Shown here: positions 34,365 through 42,986 of the stretch, piece after piece
How positions within the stretch are numbered: the stretch's first letter is position 1
Layout of the letters: every line of letters begins with the position of its first letter
NCBI GenBank assembly: GCA_034433515.1
Contig: DAOUAL010000014.1
Span: 1 to 59,912, forward strand
Length of the DNA stretch: 59,912 nt
Origin: DAOTXS01 sp034433515
GTDB taxonomy: Bacteria; Chloroflexota; Anaerolineae; UBA4142
Direction of reading: 5' to 3'
Position numbers and translations under genes: made by a program
Notes under the pieces: generated by a model
What the model saw: the letters and a program-made list of their open reading frames with translations, nothing else
Told to the model about the DNA's origin: nothing
Databases searched by the model: none

Positions 34365-35651
34365 TCAACCCTTGTACGATTGATCGAGCAGTTCAACCAG
34401 GTGCATTACCCGCGCCTTCAAGCCGGCTTTGCGCACGCCATAAATGAGTTGCATATGACAACCGGTGTTCGTCGTTACGATAATGTCGGCATTTGTTGCA
34501 GCAATGTCTTGCATTCGCAAATCGAGAATATCGTTCGCTGTATCCACCTGCATCAAGTTGTACACGCCGGCACTGCCGCAACACCGATCGGGCGATTGCA
34601 TCTCGACCAATTCGATGCCAGGAATCAACTTGAGCAATTCGCGTGGTTGCTTGATCACCTTTTGCACGTTGCGCAAATGGCAAGAATCGGAATACGTTAC
34701 GCGCGCGTGGATAACTCCCTGGGGTTGATGCACCAGATGACTGACGAGAAACTCGCTAATGTCCTGCACCTGGTTGGCAAATTGTTTCGCTTTTTCCGCA
34801 TAAACCGGATCATCGGCAAGCAAATGGGCATACTCTTTGAGCATCGCCCCGCAGCCGCCGGCATTGTTGATGATCGCATCATAGTTACCTTGTATAAACG
34901 CGTCAATATTTTTGCGCGCGAGTTCCCGCGCAGCGGTCTGGTCGCCGGTGTGCAGATGCGCCGCGCCGCAACACGTTTGCATTTGCGGGAAATGTACCTC
35001 AAAGCCATTTCGTTGCAAGACACGAATCGTTGCCTTGTTCACATTGCCCAAAAACGCATCTTGCAAACAACCATAAAAGAACGCAACGGTGCCGCGCTTT
35101 TCGCCGATTGCCGGCGCGGGATGCGAATAATCGAAATGATTTGCCGGCAACGGTGGCAAGATCGCCTCCATCGCCTTGAGCGGTTTGGGCAACAGATTGA
35201 TCGCGCGCACCAGTTTTTGCAAACCAACCAACTGATACAATCGAAAAAGTTTGGCAGCAAAACGCAGACGATTCAAGTGCGGCATCATTTGTTTCAAACC
35301 CAGCCAACGCATAAATCGTTCGATGATGCCGGGCGTGCGCGTCTCTTCAAGCGTGAGCCGCACGGTATCAATCAACGTACCATAGTTGACACCAGACGGA
35401 CACGCCGTCTGACACGAGAGACACGACAAACACAAATCGAGATGCTCGCGAAACGTACCATCGAGTAGGATGCGTCCGTCCGCAACCGCACGCATCAATT
35501 GAATGCGTCCACGCGGCGAATCGGCTTCTTTACCCAGCACCACATATGTGGGACAATTTTGCAAACACATTCCACAATGAATACATTGATCGAGGGCGCG
35601 ACGGAATTGCGGCGTTGTAAACGCAGGAGGCGGGGTGTGTGATTCAGTCAT
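34365..35651 (-). CDS. glcF: GlcF-like iron-sulfur subunit of hydroxyacid oxidase
   Basis: 428 aa from ATG 35651, overlapping the lutC stop by eight bases. Two 4Fe-4S motifs, CIHCGMCLQNCP (near residue 25) and CLSCLSCQTACPSGV (near 80), are followed by two CCG domains with TCCGAAHL and RCCGSAGVYNL. These domains hold further cofactors in this family. It should pass electrons from the flavin subunit (the GlcDE fusion next door) to the quinone pool or another acceptor at the membrane. Confidence 0.93.
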   Translation of the reverse strand: MTESHTPPPAFTTPQFRRALDQCIHCGMCLQNCPTYVVLGKEADSPRGRIQLMRAVADGRILLDGTFREHLDLCLSCLSCQTACPSGVNYGTLIDTVRLTLEETRTPGIIERFMRWLGLKQMMPHLNRLRFAAKLFRLYQLVGLQKLVRAINLLPKPLKAMEAILPPLPANHFDYSHPAPAIGEKRGTVAFFYGCLQDAFLGNVNKATIRVLQRNGFEVHFPQMQTCCGAAHLHTGDQTAARELARKNIDAFIQGNYDAIINNAGGCGAMLKEYAHLLADDPVYAEKAKQFANQVQDISEFLVSHLVHQPQGVIHARVTYSDSCHLRNVQKVIKQPRELLKLIPGIELVEMQSPDRCCGSAGVYNLMQVDTANDILDLRMQDIAATNADIIVTTNTGCHMQLIYGVRKAGLKARVMHLVELLDQSYKG

Positions 35652-36279
35652 CGAGGATCCAAAGATGATAGGATTGCGGACCATGCACGCCAATCGTCAA
35701 CACCATTTCGATGTCGGCGGTGCGGCTGGGCCCCGTGATCAGCACCAAATAGTTGTGTGATTTGGCTTGGGCAAAAACATCGTGCAAATCTGCACGCAAG
35801 GCTTGCCGCGAAGCCAAGACAAGATGCACGCGCGGCAACAGCGAGACCGAACGAGGCTTGTCCGGCGAAGAGAGCAGACCAATCGTCCCGGTTTCCGGCA
35901 AAATAAAATCGGCTTCTGTAATCCCTAGGTCGGCTTGCGCAAGAGTGTGCTTGTCTGCATCGTGCGGAATAATTTCGATACCGCCTTCACGCAAGATTGG
36001 TTCAAGTTGTTGCACCTGTGGCGTGTGCCACAGCACCGCGCGCTTGACCGATTCCGCGCAAACCAATTCAGTCAGCGCATCGTCCAACTCTGATCTAGTC
36101 ATTCGACGTGCGTTTCCTTTGAGCGCGTTGACCTCTTGAATCAATTTTTCGATTTCTTGCTCGATGGTGCCGGCAACGCGCGGCGGGACAATGGACGGAC
36201 GCGGCGCAATTGGCGATGATGAGGCGACGCGTCCCAACGATGCGCGAATATCATCGAGAATAAGCGTCCGACGATTCAT
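35644..36279 (-). CDS. lutC: LutC/YkgG family LUD-domain protein
   Basis: 211 aa from ATG 36279, overlapping the lutB stop by four bases. LUD (lactate utilisation) domain with GITEADFILPETGTIGLLSS and the C-terminal LITGPSRTADIEMVLTIGVHGP. In the LutABC complex this subunit is needed for L-lactate oxidation to pyruvate, with no cofactor motif of its own. Here it bridges lutB and the glcF-like gene. Confidence 0.93.
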   Translation of the reverse strand: MNRRTLILDDIRASLGRVASSSPIAPRPSIVPPRVAGTIEQEIEKLIQEVNALKGNARRMTRSELDDALTELVCAESVKRAVLWHTPQVQQLEPILREGGIEIIPHDADKHTLAQADLGITEADFILPETGTIGLLSSPDKPRSVSLLPRVHLVLASRQALRADLHDVFAQAKSHNYLVLITGPSRTADIEMVLTIGVHGPQSYHLWILDD

Positions 36280-37679
36280 CGCGTCCTCCACCAATCGCGG
36301 AAATCATTCTGCAATGCCGGGAACGGGCGTACGCTTGTCCAGCGATTGAGCGGCGGCGGTAAACTCGCCAGCCAACCATTGCGACGAAATGGGGCTTGAA
36401 TGATGCGCAATATACGCGCCCCCCAACGATACATCCATGATGTACTCATCACGCGCGCCATTCCTGCCATAGTGGTGCGGAAGATTGCCGGCGTTACCGC
36501 GCGATCAACCTGATCACCTTCGGCGATACGATGACGCAAGTGTAAAAGGATTTCTGGGATCGGAATCTTGACCGGACAAATATCCGCACACGCCCCACAA
36601 AGCGATGAGGCGAACGGGAGCGCGGCAGCATTTTGGGTGCCAATGATGGGCGGCGCCAGAATCGAACCGATGGGTCCTGAATAAGCAAACCCATACGCAT
36701 GCCCACCCACGCGGTTGTACACCGGGCAAACGTTCAAACACGCGCCGCAGCGAATACATTTGAGCATCGCACGGGTTTGGGGATCACGCAAAATTTTGGT
36801 GCGCCCGTTATCGAGCAAGATCAAATGAAATTCACGCGGACCATTTTCGCCATCCGCGCGGCGGGGTCCCGTGATGAACGAGGTATAGGTCGAAATTTTT
36901 TGACCGGTCGCACTGCGCGCGAGAAGTTTGAGCAAAACCGTCAACGTGTCCCAATCGGGTACGACTTTATCAATGCCGGCAATCGCAATGTGCAGCGGCG
37001 GTTGCGTGGTACACATTCGCCCGTTGCCTTCGTTCGTTACAAGTACCAGCGTGCCGGTTTCGGCGACCAAAAAATTCGCCCCAGAGATTCCGAGATCGGC
37101 GTTCAAAAATTCCGCGCGTAATTTTTCGCGCGCAATTTCGGTGAGGCGCGCCGGGTCGGCGGGCGCGTCCACGCCGAGTTTATCGTGAAAAAGTTGCGCG
37201 ATGCCTTCTTTGGTAAGATGCAACGCCGGCACAATAATGTGCGATGGCGGCGTGCCGGCAAGTTGAATGATGTACTCGCCTAAATCGGTTTCCAAAACAC
37301 GAATGCCCACGCGCGCCAGCGCATCGTTGAGATGGATTTCTTCGGACGCCATTGACTTGCTCTTGACCGCCGTCTTGACGTTGTGCTCGCGCGCCATCGA
37401 AATAAAAATATCATTGGCTTGCGCACCATCGCGCGCCCAATGCACGTGCCCACCTGCCGCCATCACGTTACGTTCGAGCATCTCTAAATAGTAATCGAGA
37501 TGATTGAGCGTGTGCAAGCGAATTTCGTGGGCGGCTTGACGCAACGCTTCCCACGTCTCAAGTTCGGCAACCAATTTGCCACGATTATCCAAAAAGCGTT
37601 GCGTGGCAATTTGCACACCGCGAATCATTTGCGGCGCAACGCGTTGCGTATTGGCGCGAAAATCAATCGCTGGCGTCAT
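36276..37679 (-). CDS. lutB: LutB family iron-sulfur protein
   Basis: 467 aa. N-terminal LUD domain (about 60-290) with ISGANFLVAETGTLVLVTNEG, then a ferredoxin domain with CIRCGACLNVCPVY (near 310) and LCGACADICPVKIP (near 360), each a 4Fe-4S ligand set. Core of the L-lactate dehydrogenase complex LutABC. Its ATG overlaps the lutA stop by four bases and its stop overlaps lutC by four, so all three are coupled in translation. Confidence 0.95.
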   Translation of the reverse strand: MTPAIDFRANTQRVAPQMIRGVQIATQRFLDNRGKLVAELETWEALRQAAHEIRLHTLNHLDYYLEMLERNVMAAGGHVHWARDGAQANDIFISMAREHNVKTAVKSKSMASEEIHLNDALARVGIRVLETDLGEYIIQLAGTPPSHIIVPALHLTKEGIAQLFHDKLGVDAPADPARLTEIAREKLRAEFLNADLGISGANFLVAETGTLVLVTNEGNGRMCTTQPPLHIAIAGIDKVVPDWDTLTVLLKLLARSATGQKISTYTSFITGPRRADGENGPREFHLILLDNGRTKILRDPQTRAMLKCIRCGACLNVCPVYNRVGGHAYGFAYSGPIGSILAPPIIGTQNAAALPFASSLCGACADICPVKIPIPEILLHLRHRIAEGDQVDRAVTPAIFRTTMAGMARVMSTSWMYRWGARILRIIQAPFRRNGWLASLPPPLNRWTSVRPFPALQNDFRDWWRTR

Positions 37680-38413
37680 AGTGGATAATCCGCCGTCAGC
37701 ACCTCAATCAAATGAATCGCTTGGATGTTGGATTTGTGTTTGACCAAACCACCGCCAATGTTCATCAAGCAACCCGGGTCAAGCGCAACCACGTACTCGG
37801 CGCCGCTGGCTTGAATGTGCCTGATCTTGTCCTCCATCATCGCCTGGCTGACTTCGGGGTAAATCACGCTAAACGCACCACCAAAGCCGCAACACGTTTC
37901 TTCATCCGTGAGTGGAATTAATTCGATTCCTTTGACATTCCGCAACAAGATTTTCGGTTCTGCGCGCGCGCCCAAACCCCGCAACGTGTGGCAACTAGCG
38001 TGATATGTTACCTTGTGCGGAAACGACGCGCCCACATCGGTTACTTTGAGTTCATTCACCAGAAACTGCGTCAACTCGAAGGTACGCGCGGCAAGTTGCT
38101 GGGCTTGCGCGTGTTCACGTGAGCCGACCGGAAAAAGTTCTGGATAATGATGCCGCACCATATCCACGCATGAGCCCGATGGCGACACGATGTAACCGTC
38201 TGTGCGCGCAAAAATATCCATCCATTTCTTCGCCATTTCGCGCGCGGGGGATTGAAAGCCGGTATTGAAAAAGGGTTGACCACAACATGTCTGCGCTTCT
38301 GGAAATTCAACTTGAACATTCAAGCGTTCCAGCAACACGACCATTCGCTTGAGCACATTGGCAAAAAATTGATCGGCGAGGCAAGTGATAAAGAGTTGGA
38401 CTTGGACCGTCAT
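37676..38413 (-). CDS. lutA: LutA family CCG-domain protein
   Basis: 245 aa from ATG 38413 with AAGGAG eight bases upstream; the open frame from 38479 covers the promoter. Two cysteine-rich CCG domains, with QTCCGQPFFNTGF (near 60) and ETCCGFGGAFSVIYPEVSQAM (near 190). This is the LutA/YkgE subunit, related to the heterodisulfide reductase and GlcF C-terminal domain. First gene of the operon lutA-B-C-glcF-glcDE. Confidence 0.94.
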   Translation of the reverse strand: MTVQVQLFITCLADQFFANVLKRMVVLLERLNVQVEFPEAQTCCGQPFFNTGFQSPAREMAKKWMDIFARTDGYIVSPSGSCVDMVRHHYPELFPVGSREHAQAQQLAARTFELTQFLVNELKVTDVGASFPHKVTYHASCHTLRGLGARAEPKILLRNVKGIELIPLTDEETCCGFGGAFSVIYPEVSQAMMEDKIRHIQASGAEYVVALDPGCLMNIGGGLVKHKSNIQAIHLIEVLTADYPL

Positions 38414-38435
38414 TGGCACACACTCCTTGCGTGCT

Positions 38436-38464
38436 ATTGTATGCGTAATCAAGCACGTTGGCAA
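38436..38464 (-). promoter_or_regulatory. Promoter of the lut-glc operon
   Basis: Minus strand TTGCCA (38464-38459), 17-bp spacer, TACAAT (38441-38436). It lies back to back with the glycosidase promoter, leaving only seven bases between the two -35 boxes. Confidence 0.7.
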
Positions 38465-38471
38465 ACCGGTA

Positions 38472-38501
38472 TTGGACATTCCATCCGAATGATGCTATGA
38501 T
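38472..38501 (+). promoter_or_regulatory. Promoter of the GH13 glycosidase gene
   Basis: TTGGAC (38472-38477), 18-bp spacer, TATGAT (38496-38501). Predicted start near 38508, about 29 bases before the ATG. Confidence 0.65.
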
Positions 38502-38536
38502 GGCGTCCGCTATTTTTCAAATCGGAGTAGATTCGA

Positions 38537-39985
38537 ATGCCAGCCATCACACCCGATTGGGTCAAGGATGCCATCTTTTACCAGATTTTTCCGGATCGTT
38601 TTGCCAAAAGTGAGCGCGTGGAAAAACCTCACAACTTGGAAACCTGGGATACGCCGCCCACAATTTTCGGTTTCAAAGGCGGCGATTTGCTTGGCATTGT
38701 CGAGCACTTGGATTATCTGGTTGATCTGGGGATCAATGCGATTTATTTGAATCCGATCTTCCAGTCTACCGCGAATCATCGTTATCACACGCACGACTAT
38801 TTTCAAGTGGATCCAATTTTAGGTGGAAACGCGGCATTCCAAACCTTGCTTACTGAAGCACATCGGCGTAACATTCGCATCATTCTCGATGGCGTCTTTA
38901 ATCATGCCAGTCGCGGATTCTATCAATTCAACCACACCTTGGAAAATGGTGCGGCGTCACCCTACGTGGATTGGTTTAACTTTCACGGCTTTCCGGTGCG
39001 TGCCTACGGGCGAACCATCAACTATGATGCGTGGTGGGGACTCGCCGCGTTACCCAAATTCAATCATCAAAATCCCCAAGTGCGTGAATTTATTTTTCGC
39101 GTGGCAGAGTACTGGGTGCGCCAAGGGATAGATGGTTGGCGGCTCGATGTGCCGGCAGAGATTGATGACGATGAATTCTGGCGCGAGTTTCGCCGGCGCG
39201 TCAAAGCGATCAACCCTAACGCGTACATCGTGGGCGAAATCTGGCAACGTGCGGATCGTTGGTTGCAAGGGGATCAATTTGATGCCGTGATGAATTATCA
39301 ATTCACGCGCGCGTGTTTGGGATTTTTGGTGGATCATCCCAATCGCGACTTGGTGCAAGAGCAATCCTATGGTCCAGTGCAACCGATGCCAGCGGATGAA
39401 TTTGTGCGCACGTTGGACGATTTGGTCTCGTGGTATCCTCACGAAATCGCGCACGCGCAAATGAATTTACTCGATAGTCACGACACCGCGCGCTTTGTGA
39501 CCATCGCGCGCGGTGACATCACCGCGCTGCGACTTGCCCTGCTCACAATGTTTTGCTACATCGGCGCGCCAACCATCTATTATGGCGACGAAATCGCGAT
39601 GGAGGGCGCACGCGATCCGGATTGTCGTCGCGCGATGATTTGGGAACCGAGTCTCAACGGACGCGCCATGATCGAGTACGTCAAACGTTTGACCGCCCTT
39701 CGCAAGAAATATGTGGCTTTGCGGCGTGGCACGCTGACTAGTCTGTATGCCAACGGCAAAGTGTTTGCCTTGGCGCGTCATTTGGACAATGAAACAGTAA
39801 TTATCGCGGTCAACGCAGAACGCGAACCGATCACACTCGATCTACGCACCAACCATTTGTTGCCAAACGGTCAACCGCTCATCGAAGAATGGACTCACGA
39901 AGAACGCAGCGTTGAGGAAGGATTTTTGCGCGGAATCGAAATTCCTGCGCGCGAAGGGACGGTCTGGGTGGCAGAAAAACAGTAG
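38537..39985 (+). CDS. GH13 alpha-glucan hydrolase (neopullulanase/maltogenic amylase-like)
   Basis: 482 aa. (beta/alpha)8 barrel of family GH13 beginning DWVKDAIFYQIFPDRFAKS. Conserved region I DGVFNHAS; region II GWRLDVPAE with nucleophile Asp204; region III VGEIWQ with acid Glu234; region IV LLDSHDTAR with Asp316. A C-terminal beta domain (about 400-482) is present. There is no N-terminal CBM34 domain and no signal peptide, so it acts in the cytoplasm on maltodextrins or cyclodextrins. Cyclomaltodextrinase and alpha-glucosidase readings remain open. Divergent from lutA. Confidence 0.92.
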   Translation: MPAITPDWVKDAIFYQIFPDRFAKSERVEKPHNLETWDTPPTIFGFKGGDLLGIVEHLDYLVDLGINAIYLNPIFQSTANHRYHTHDYFQVDPILGGNAAFQTLLTEAHRRNIRIILDGVFNHASRGFYQFNHTLENGAASPYVDWFNFHGFPVRAYGRTINYDAWWGLAALPKFNHQNPQVREFIFRVAEYWVRQGIDGWRLDVPAEIDDDEFWREFRRRVKAINPNAYIVGEIWQRADRWLQGDQFDAVMNYQFTRACLGFLVDHPNRDLVQEQSYGPVQPMPADEFVRTLDDLVSWYPHEIAHAQMNLLDSHDTARFVTIARGDITALRLALLTMFCYIGAPTIYYGDEIAMEGARDPDCRRAMIWEPSLNGRAMIEYVKRLTALRKKYVALRRGTLTSLYANGKVFALARHLDNETVIIAVNAEREPITLDLRTNHLLPNGQPLIEEWTHEERSVEEGFLRGIEIPAREGTVWVAEKQ

Positions 39986-40025
39986 GCAGGCGGCAGAAAG
40001 CAGGAACTTGTTCGCTATTCGCAAT

Positions 40026-41174
40026 TCACTTGCTATCGTCCGGCAAAAAGAACGCCAAGCCCGCTGCCATGATTGGTAGTACGGCATTCAAGTTCATCGT
40101 GGGTAACAATCCAATTTGGTCCGCCACAAAACCGCTGATGCCGGTACCCATGGCCCCGGCAATAAAAGTAAATCCCATCACCACGCCGGACATCAACCCC
40201 AAACCGCGTGGCACAAGCGATTGCGCCATCACCAGCGTGACCGGGAACGATGCGCCAATCGTCGCACCGACCACCGCCGCCCACACAAACGCCATTGAGC
40301 CGGTGTTTTGCAATAACATCCACAACGCGGGTCCGCTCAACGCCGTGGAGGCGATCAATACGCGGCGACGACCAATGCGGTCGGAGAGTGTGCCGCCAAC
40401 GAGACCACCCAGCGCCAGGGGAAACAAGACCGCCGAGAGTACCGCGCCCGCTTCGGTATTCGAATAACCGAACGTCTTGAACACCTGCGGCACATAGGTC
40501 GAAACCGACGCGCTCGTCCACGAGCGGAAGAAAATCACCAACGTCAGGGTTACGATCACAGCAATCGGCGCCATCGTTGTTGCCGCCATTACTCGTCCAT
40601 GCGTACCATTAACGAATTGACGTTGACGCTCCGCGAGCAACCAAAAAATTAGCGCGGCTTGCAATAATCCCAGGATTGCCAAAGTTTCCGGCATATATCC
40701 GCCCGCCAGTCCAAAGATGGTTGCCCCTAAAATTGGACCAAAGGCATAACCGGAATTGCCCCCCAGCATAAAAATCGAAGCCGCACTACCACGCTGTTCG
40801 TTCGATGTCTGCGCCGCAAGCGTTGCGCCTTGGGGATGAAACGCTCCCGACCCCAACCCCGCGACAATCGCCAAGAGAACCAAGACCAAATAATTATCCA
40901 CGAATCGCATAATGCCAACGGTGACCGAGATCGCGGCAACGCCCAACACCGCCATCGGACGTGCGCCCCGGCGATCCCCCAACCAGCCGAATGGTGGTTG
41001 ACTCAACGAACTGGCAAGACTATAGCACATCGAAACAAAACCGATTTGCGCGTACGATAACTTGAGCACATCGGTGAGCGCGAGCAAAATGAGCGGCACC
41101 ATCCCCGAGTACATATCCACGCTAAAATGTCCAAATGTCGCGGCAAGCAAGGTTCGATTTTTGAGCAGACTCAT
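40026..41174 (-). CDS. MFS transporter, fosmidomycin-resistance (Fsr)-like
   Basis: 382 aa from ATG 41174 with AAGG upstream; a longer frame to 41255 overlaps the promoter. Twelve hydrophobic segments in two halves. GWLGDRRGARPMAVLG is the MFS loop 2-3 motif, repeated weakly as GTLSDRIGRRRVLIAS in the second half. AHFSVD-like N-terminus (ATFGHFSVDMYSGMVPLIL) and FHPQGATLAAQTSNEQRGSA resemble the Fsr group, which exports small drugs or unknown metabolites. Convergent with the GH13 gene, so co-function is not implied. Confidence 0.88.
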   Translation of the reverse strand: MSLLKNRTLLAATFGHFSVDMYSGMVPLILLALTDVLKLSYAQIGFVSMCYSLASSLSQPPFGWLGDRRGARPMAVLGVAAISVTVGIMRFVDNYLVLVLLAIVAGLGSGAFHPQGATLAAQTSNEQRGSAASIFMLGGNSGYAFGPILGATIFGLAGGYMPETLAILGLLQAALIFWLLAERQRQFVNGTHGRVMAATTMAPIAVIVTLTLVIFFRSWTSASVSTYVPQVFKTFGYSNTEAGAVLSAVLFPLALGGLVGGTLSDRIGRRRVLIASTALSGPALWMLLQNTGSMAFVWAAVVGATIGASFPVTLVMAQSLVPRGLGLMSGVVMGFTFIAGAMGTGISGFVADQIGLLPTMNLNAVLPIMAAGLAFFLPDDSK

Positions 41175-41226
41175 TGCCTTATTCCTGAATGGGATTGTAA
41201 GACTATTTCCCTCTCGCAAGTGGCCA

Positions 41227-41255
41227 AGTATAATACACTCGATTATCGGCGTCAA
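41227..41255 (-). promoter_or_regulatory. Promoter of the MFS gene
   Basis: Minus strand TTGACG (41255-41250), 17-bp spacer, TATACT (41232-41227). The same DNA reads TATAAT (41229-41234) on the plus strand, so the -10 region may serve both this gene and the divergent membrane protein gene at 41270; the plus-strand -35 is poor. Confidence 0.65.
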
Positions 41256-41269
41256 CCAGAGGATAAAAA

Positions 41270-42373
41270 ATGAAATATGAATACGGGGCGCGATTCCATC
41301 GCACGACCATCGCGCTTGCGATGCTTGTGCTCCTGTTGAATCTCAGCGAATATGTTCTGGCGTGGATCCGCACGCTCTATACACTCATCTACAAACCGCT
41401 CGAACTTCCCTACCTCGATTTCCTTCAATTGTTCCAAGCTGTCTTGCCCACATTGCTCACCGCCCACATCGGGCTATTGTTCGCACTCATCACCGCACGC
41501 GCCATTGCCTTTCTCACGCCACGTATCACCATTCATTCCAACGGTTTGCTAATGTCAACAATGCTGGGACAGCGTTGGGTTCCGTTCGGTGCATTGCGTG
41601 GCATTCGCTCCACCGAATTGCTTAATCAACGTTATGTGGTTTGGGTGGATTCAAGTCAAGGCTTGCCGCTACATAATTGGTGGGGTAGTTTGTTGTTTGG
41701 TCGCTGGTTGTGGCGTGGGTTCATCCTCACATCCGATCTTGCCGGCTTTGATGCCATTATCTCTACGATGGTTACACAACTCAAGAGCAAGTATGGCGAA
41801 GAAAAATTTGCCGCGCACTTTGTCGAAGAACAACCCACATGGCTTTTGGCGATGCTAAACGCACCGCGCGCCACTGTCCGTCAAGTCGTTCAAGCAGAAA
41901 GTTTACCGATGGATCAACAGCAGGCGATCATCCAGATGATTTCGGTTTCGCTGGCGCTGGCAATTCCGGCAATCGTGAGTGGAATCATTCACCTCAAGAT
42001 ACCCTTCATTGCGTTCTTGATCCCGCTTGTCGCGCTGATCGAATTTCCGCTAGTGAGTGTTTATCTCACTGCCATTCCCATCACCACGCCACAGCGGATA
42101 GAGTTTGAGGATGCGATGCGCATATATCCATTGACCCAACTCCCGCGTTGGTGGATCGTATTCGGTTTGACCTGGCTAGTCATTGCCGGTGTCCCAGCGT
42201 CAATTCTGTTTCTGGTCCCCATCATTGCGATTGCGTTAGGATGCTTGCCGGTGCTCACCCTCACCGAGGAATGGTTTCACGTCCAAGCGCCCGAGAGTTG
42301 GATAGGCATTGTTTGCACGGCGATTTATCAATTGATGGTGTACGAACTCTTGATTGTTTTCTTACCGCGCTGA
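41270..42373 (+). CDS. Multi-pass membrane protein of unknown function
   Basis: 367 aa from ATG 41270 with GAGGAT upstream. Two hydrophobic segments (about 12-35 and 55-85) are followed by a soluble stretch (about 90-205) that begins ITIHSNGLLMSTMLGQRWVPFGALRGI, resembling a bacterial PH-like (YdbT/DUF304) domain. Four further membrane segments follow (about 220-367). I do not recognise a specific family, and the PH-like reading is only by pattern. It is transcribed away from the MFS gene and ends eight bases from the convergent acetyltransferase gene. Confidence 0.75.
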   Translation: MKYEYGARFHRTTIALAMLVLLLNLSEYVLAWIRTLYTLIYKPLELPYLDFLQLFQAVLPTLLTAHIGLLFALITARAIAFLTPRITIHSNGLLMSTMLGQRWVPFGALRGIRSTELLNQRYVVWVDSSQGLPLHNWWGSLLFGRWLWRGFILTSDLAGFDAIISTMVTQLKSKYGEEKFAAHFVEEQPTWLLAMLNAPRATVRQVVQAESLPMDQQQAIIQMISVSLALAIPAIVSGIIHLKIPFIAFLIPLVALIEFPLVSVYLTAIPITTPQRIEFEDAMRIYPLTQLPRWWIVFGLTWLVIAGVPASILFLVPIIAIALGCLPVLTLTEEWFHVQAPESWIGIVCTAIYQLMVYELLIVFLPR

Positions 42374-42381
42374 CCCTTGGG

Positions 42382-42912
42382 TTAGCGCATGTTCAACGCA
42401 AACAACATCGCAATGTCGCGGTTAGGATACAAGTGATCATTGAATCCGCAAAAGGTAAAACCGTGTTTTTGATAAAAACAAATCGCTGGATAATTCTTGG
42501 TCGAAGTATTGAGCATCACCACGCGCACTTTTTTCTGCCGTGCCCAATCCAACGCCGTACGCAGCAACGTGGACCCGATCCCCTTGCGCCGATACGCTGG
42601 CGCAACGGCAAGATTGTGGATACTTGCCGATTGATTCCATTCTTCCGCCACCGCACTAACGAATCCTACAATCACACCCCCGTCATCGTACACCCACAAA
42701 TTATCGCCGCGTTGATAGTCAGTGAGCAGGTCATCCCGCGAGACTGCCCCACGCACTTTCATCGGACGGGGTAACCGAGTCAAACGCAAATTCACGATGA
42801 TGTTGCGAACATCACTGCGTTCTTCCATCTGCCAAACATATTCGGTTTCAAACGAATCGTCGAGCGCGAGACATGCGTTGAGATCGGCGAGCGTCGCTAA
42901 ACGAATTTCCAT
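42382..42912 (-). CDS. GNAT family N-acetyltransferase
   Basis: 176 aa. GNAT fold with the acetyl-CoA binding motif VAPAYRRKGIGSTLL (about 115-129), followed by LNTSTKNYPAICFYQKHGFTFCG, the classic C-terminal strand and helix of RimI-like enzymes. GAGGGGGTGGG precedes the ATG. Substrate unknown; the family acetylates protein N-termini, polyamines or antibiotics. It lies after a strong terminator that ends the ATPase gene upstream, and no promoter of its own is obvious. Confidence 0.9.
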   Translation of the reverse strand: MEIRLATLADLNACLALDDSFETEYVWQMEERSDVRNIIVNLRLTRLPRPMKVRGAVSRDDLLTDYQRGDNLWVYDDGGVIVGFVSAVAEEWNQSASIHNLAVAPAYRRKGIGSTLLRTALDWARQKKVRVVMLNTSTKNYPAICFYQKHGFTFCGFNDHLYPNRDIAMLFALNMR

Positions 42913-42929
42913 CCCACCCCCTCAAACAA

Positions 42930-42964
42930 AACAGGTACACAGGCAGGTTGCCCGTGTACCTGTT
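42930..42964 (-). terminator. Terminator of the UgpC/MalK-type ATPase gene
   Basis: An 11-bp stem AACAGGTACAC/GTGTACCTGTT with inner GGCA/TGCC-like pairing. On the minus strand it is followed by TTTTGTTTG. Confidence 0.85.
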
Positions 42965-42986
42965 AGCCATTTATCGTGATTCGATT

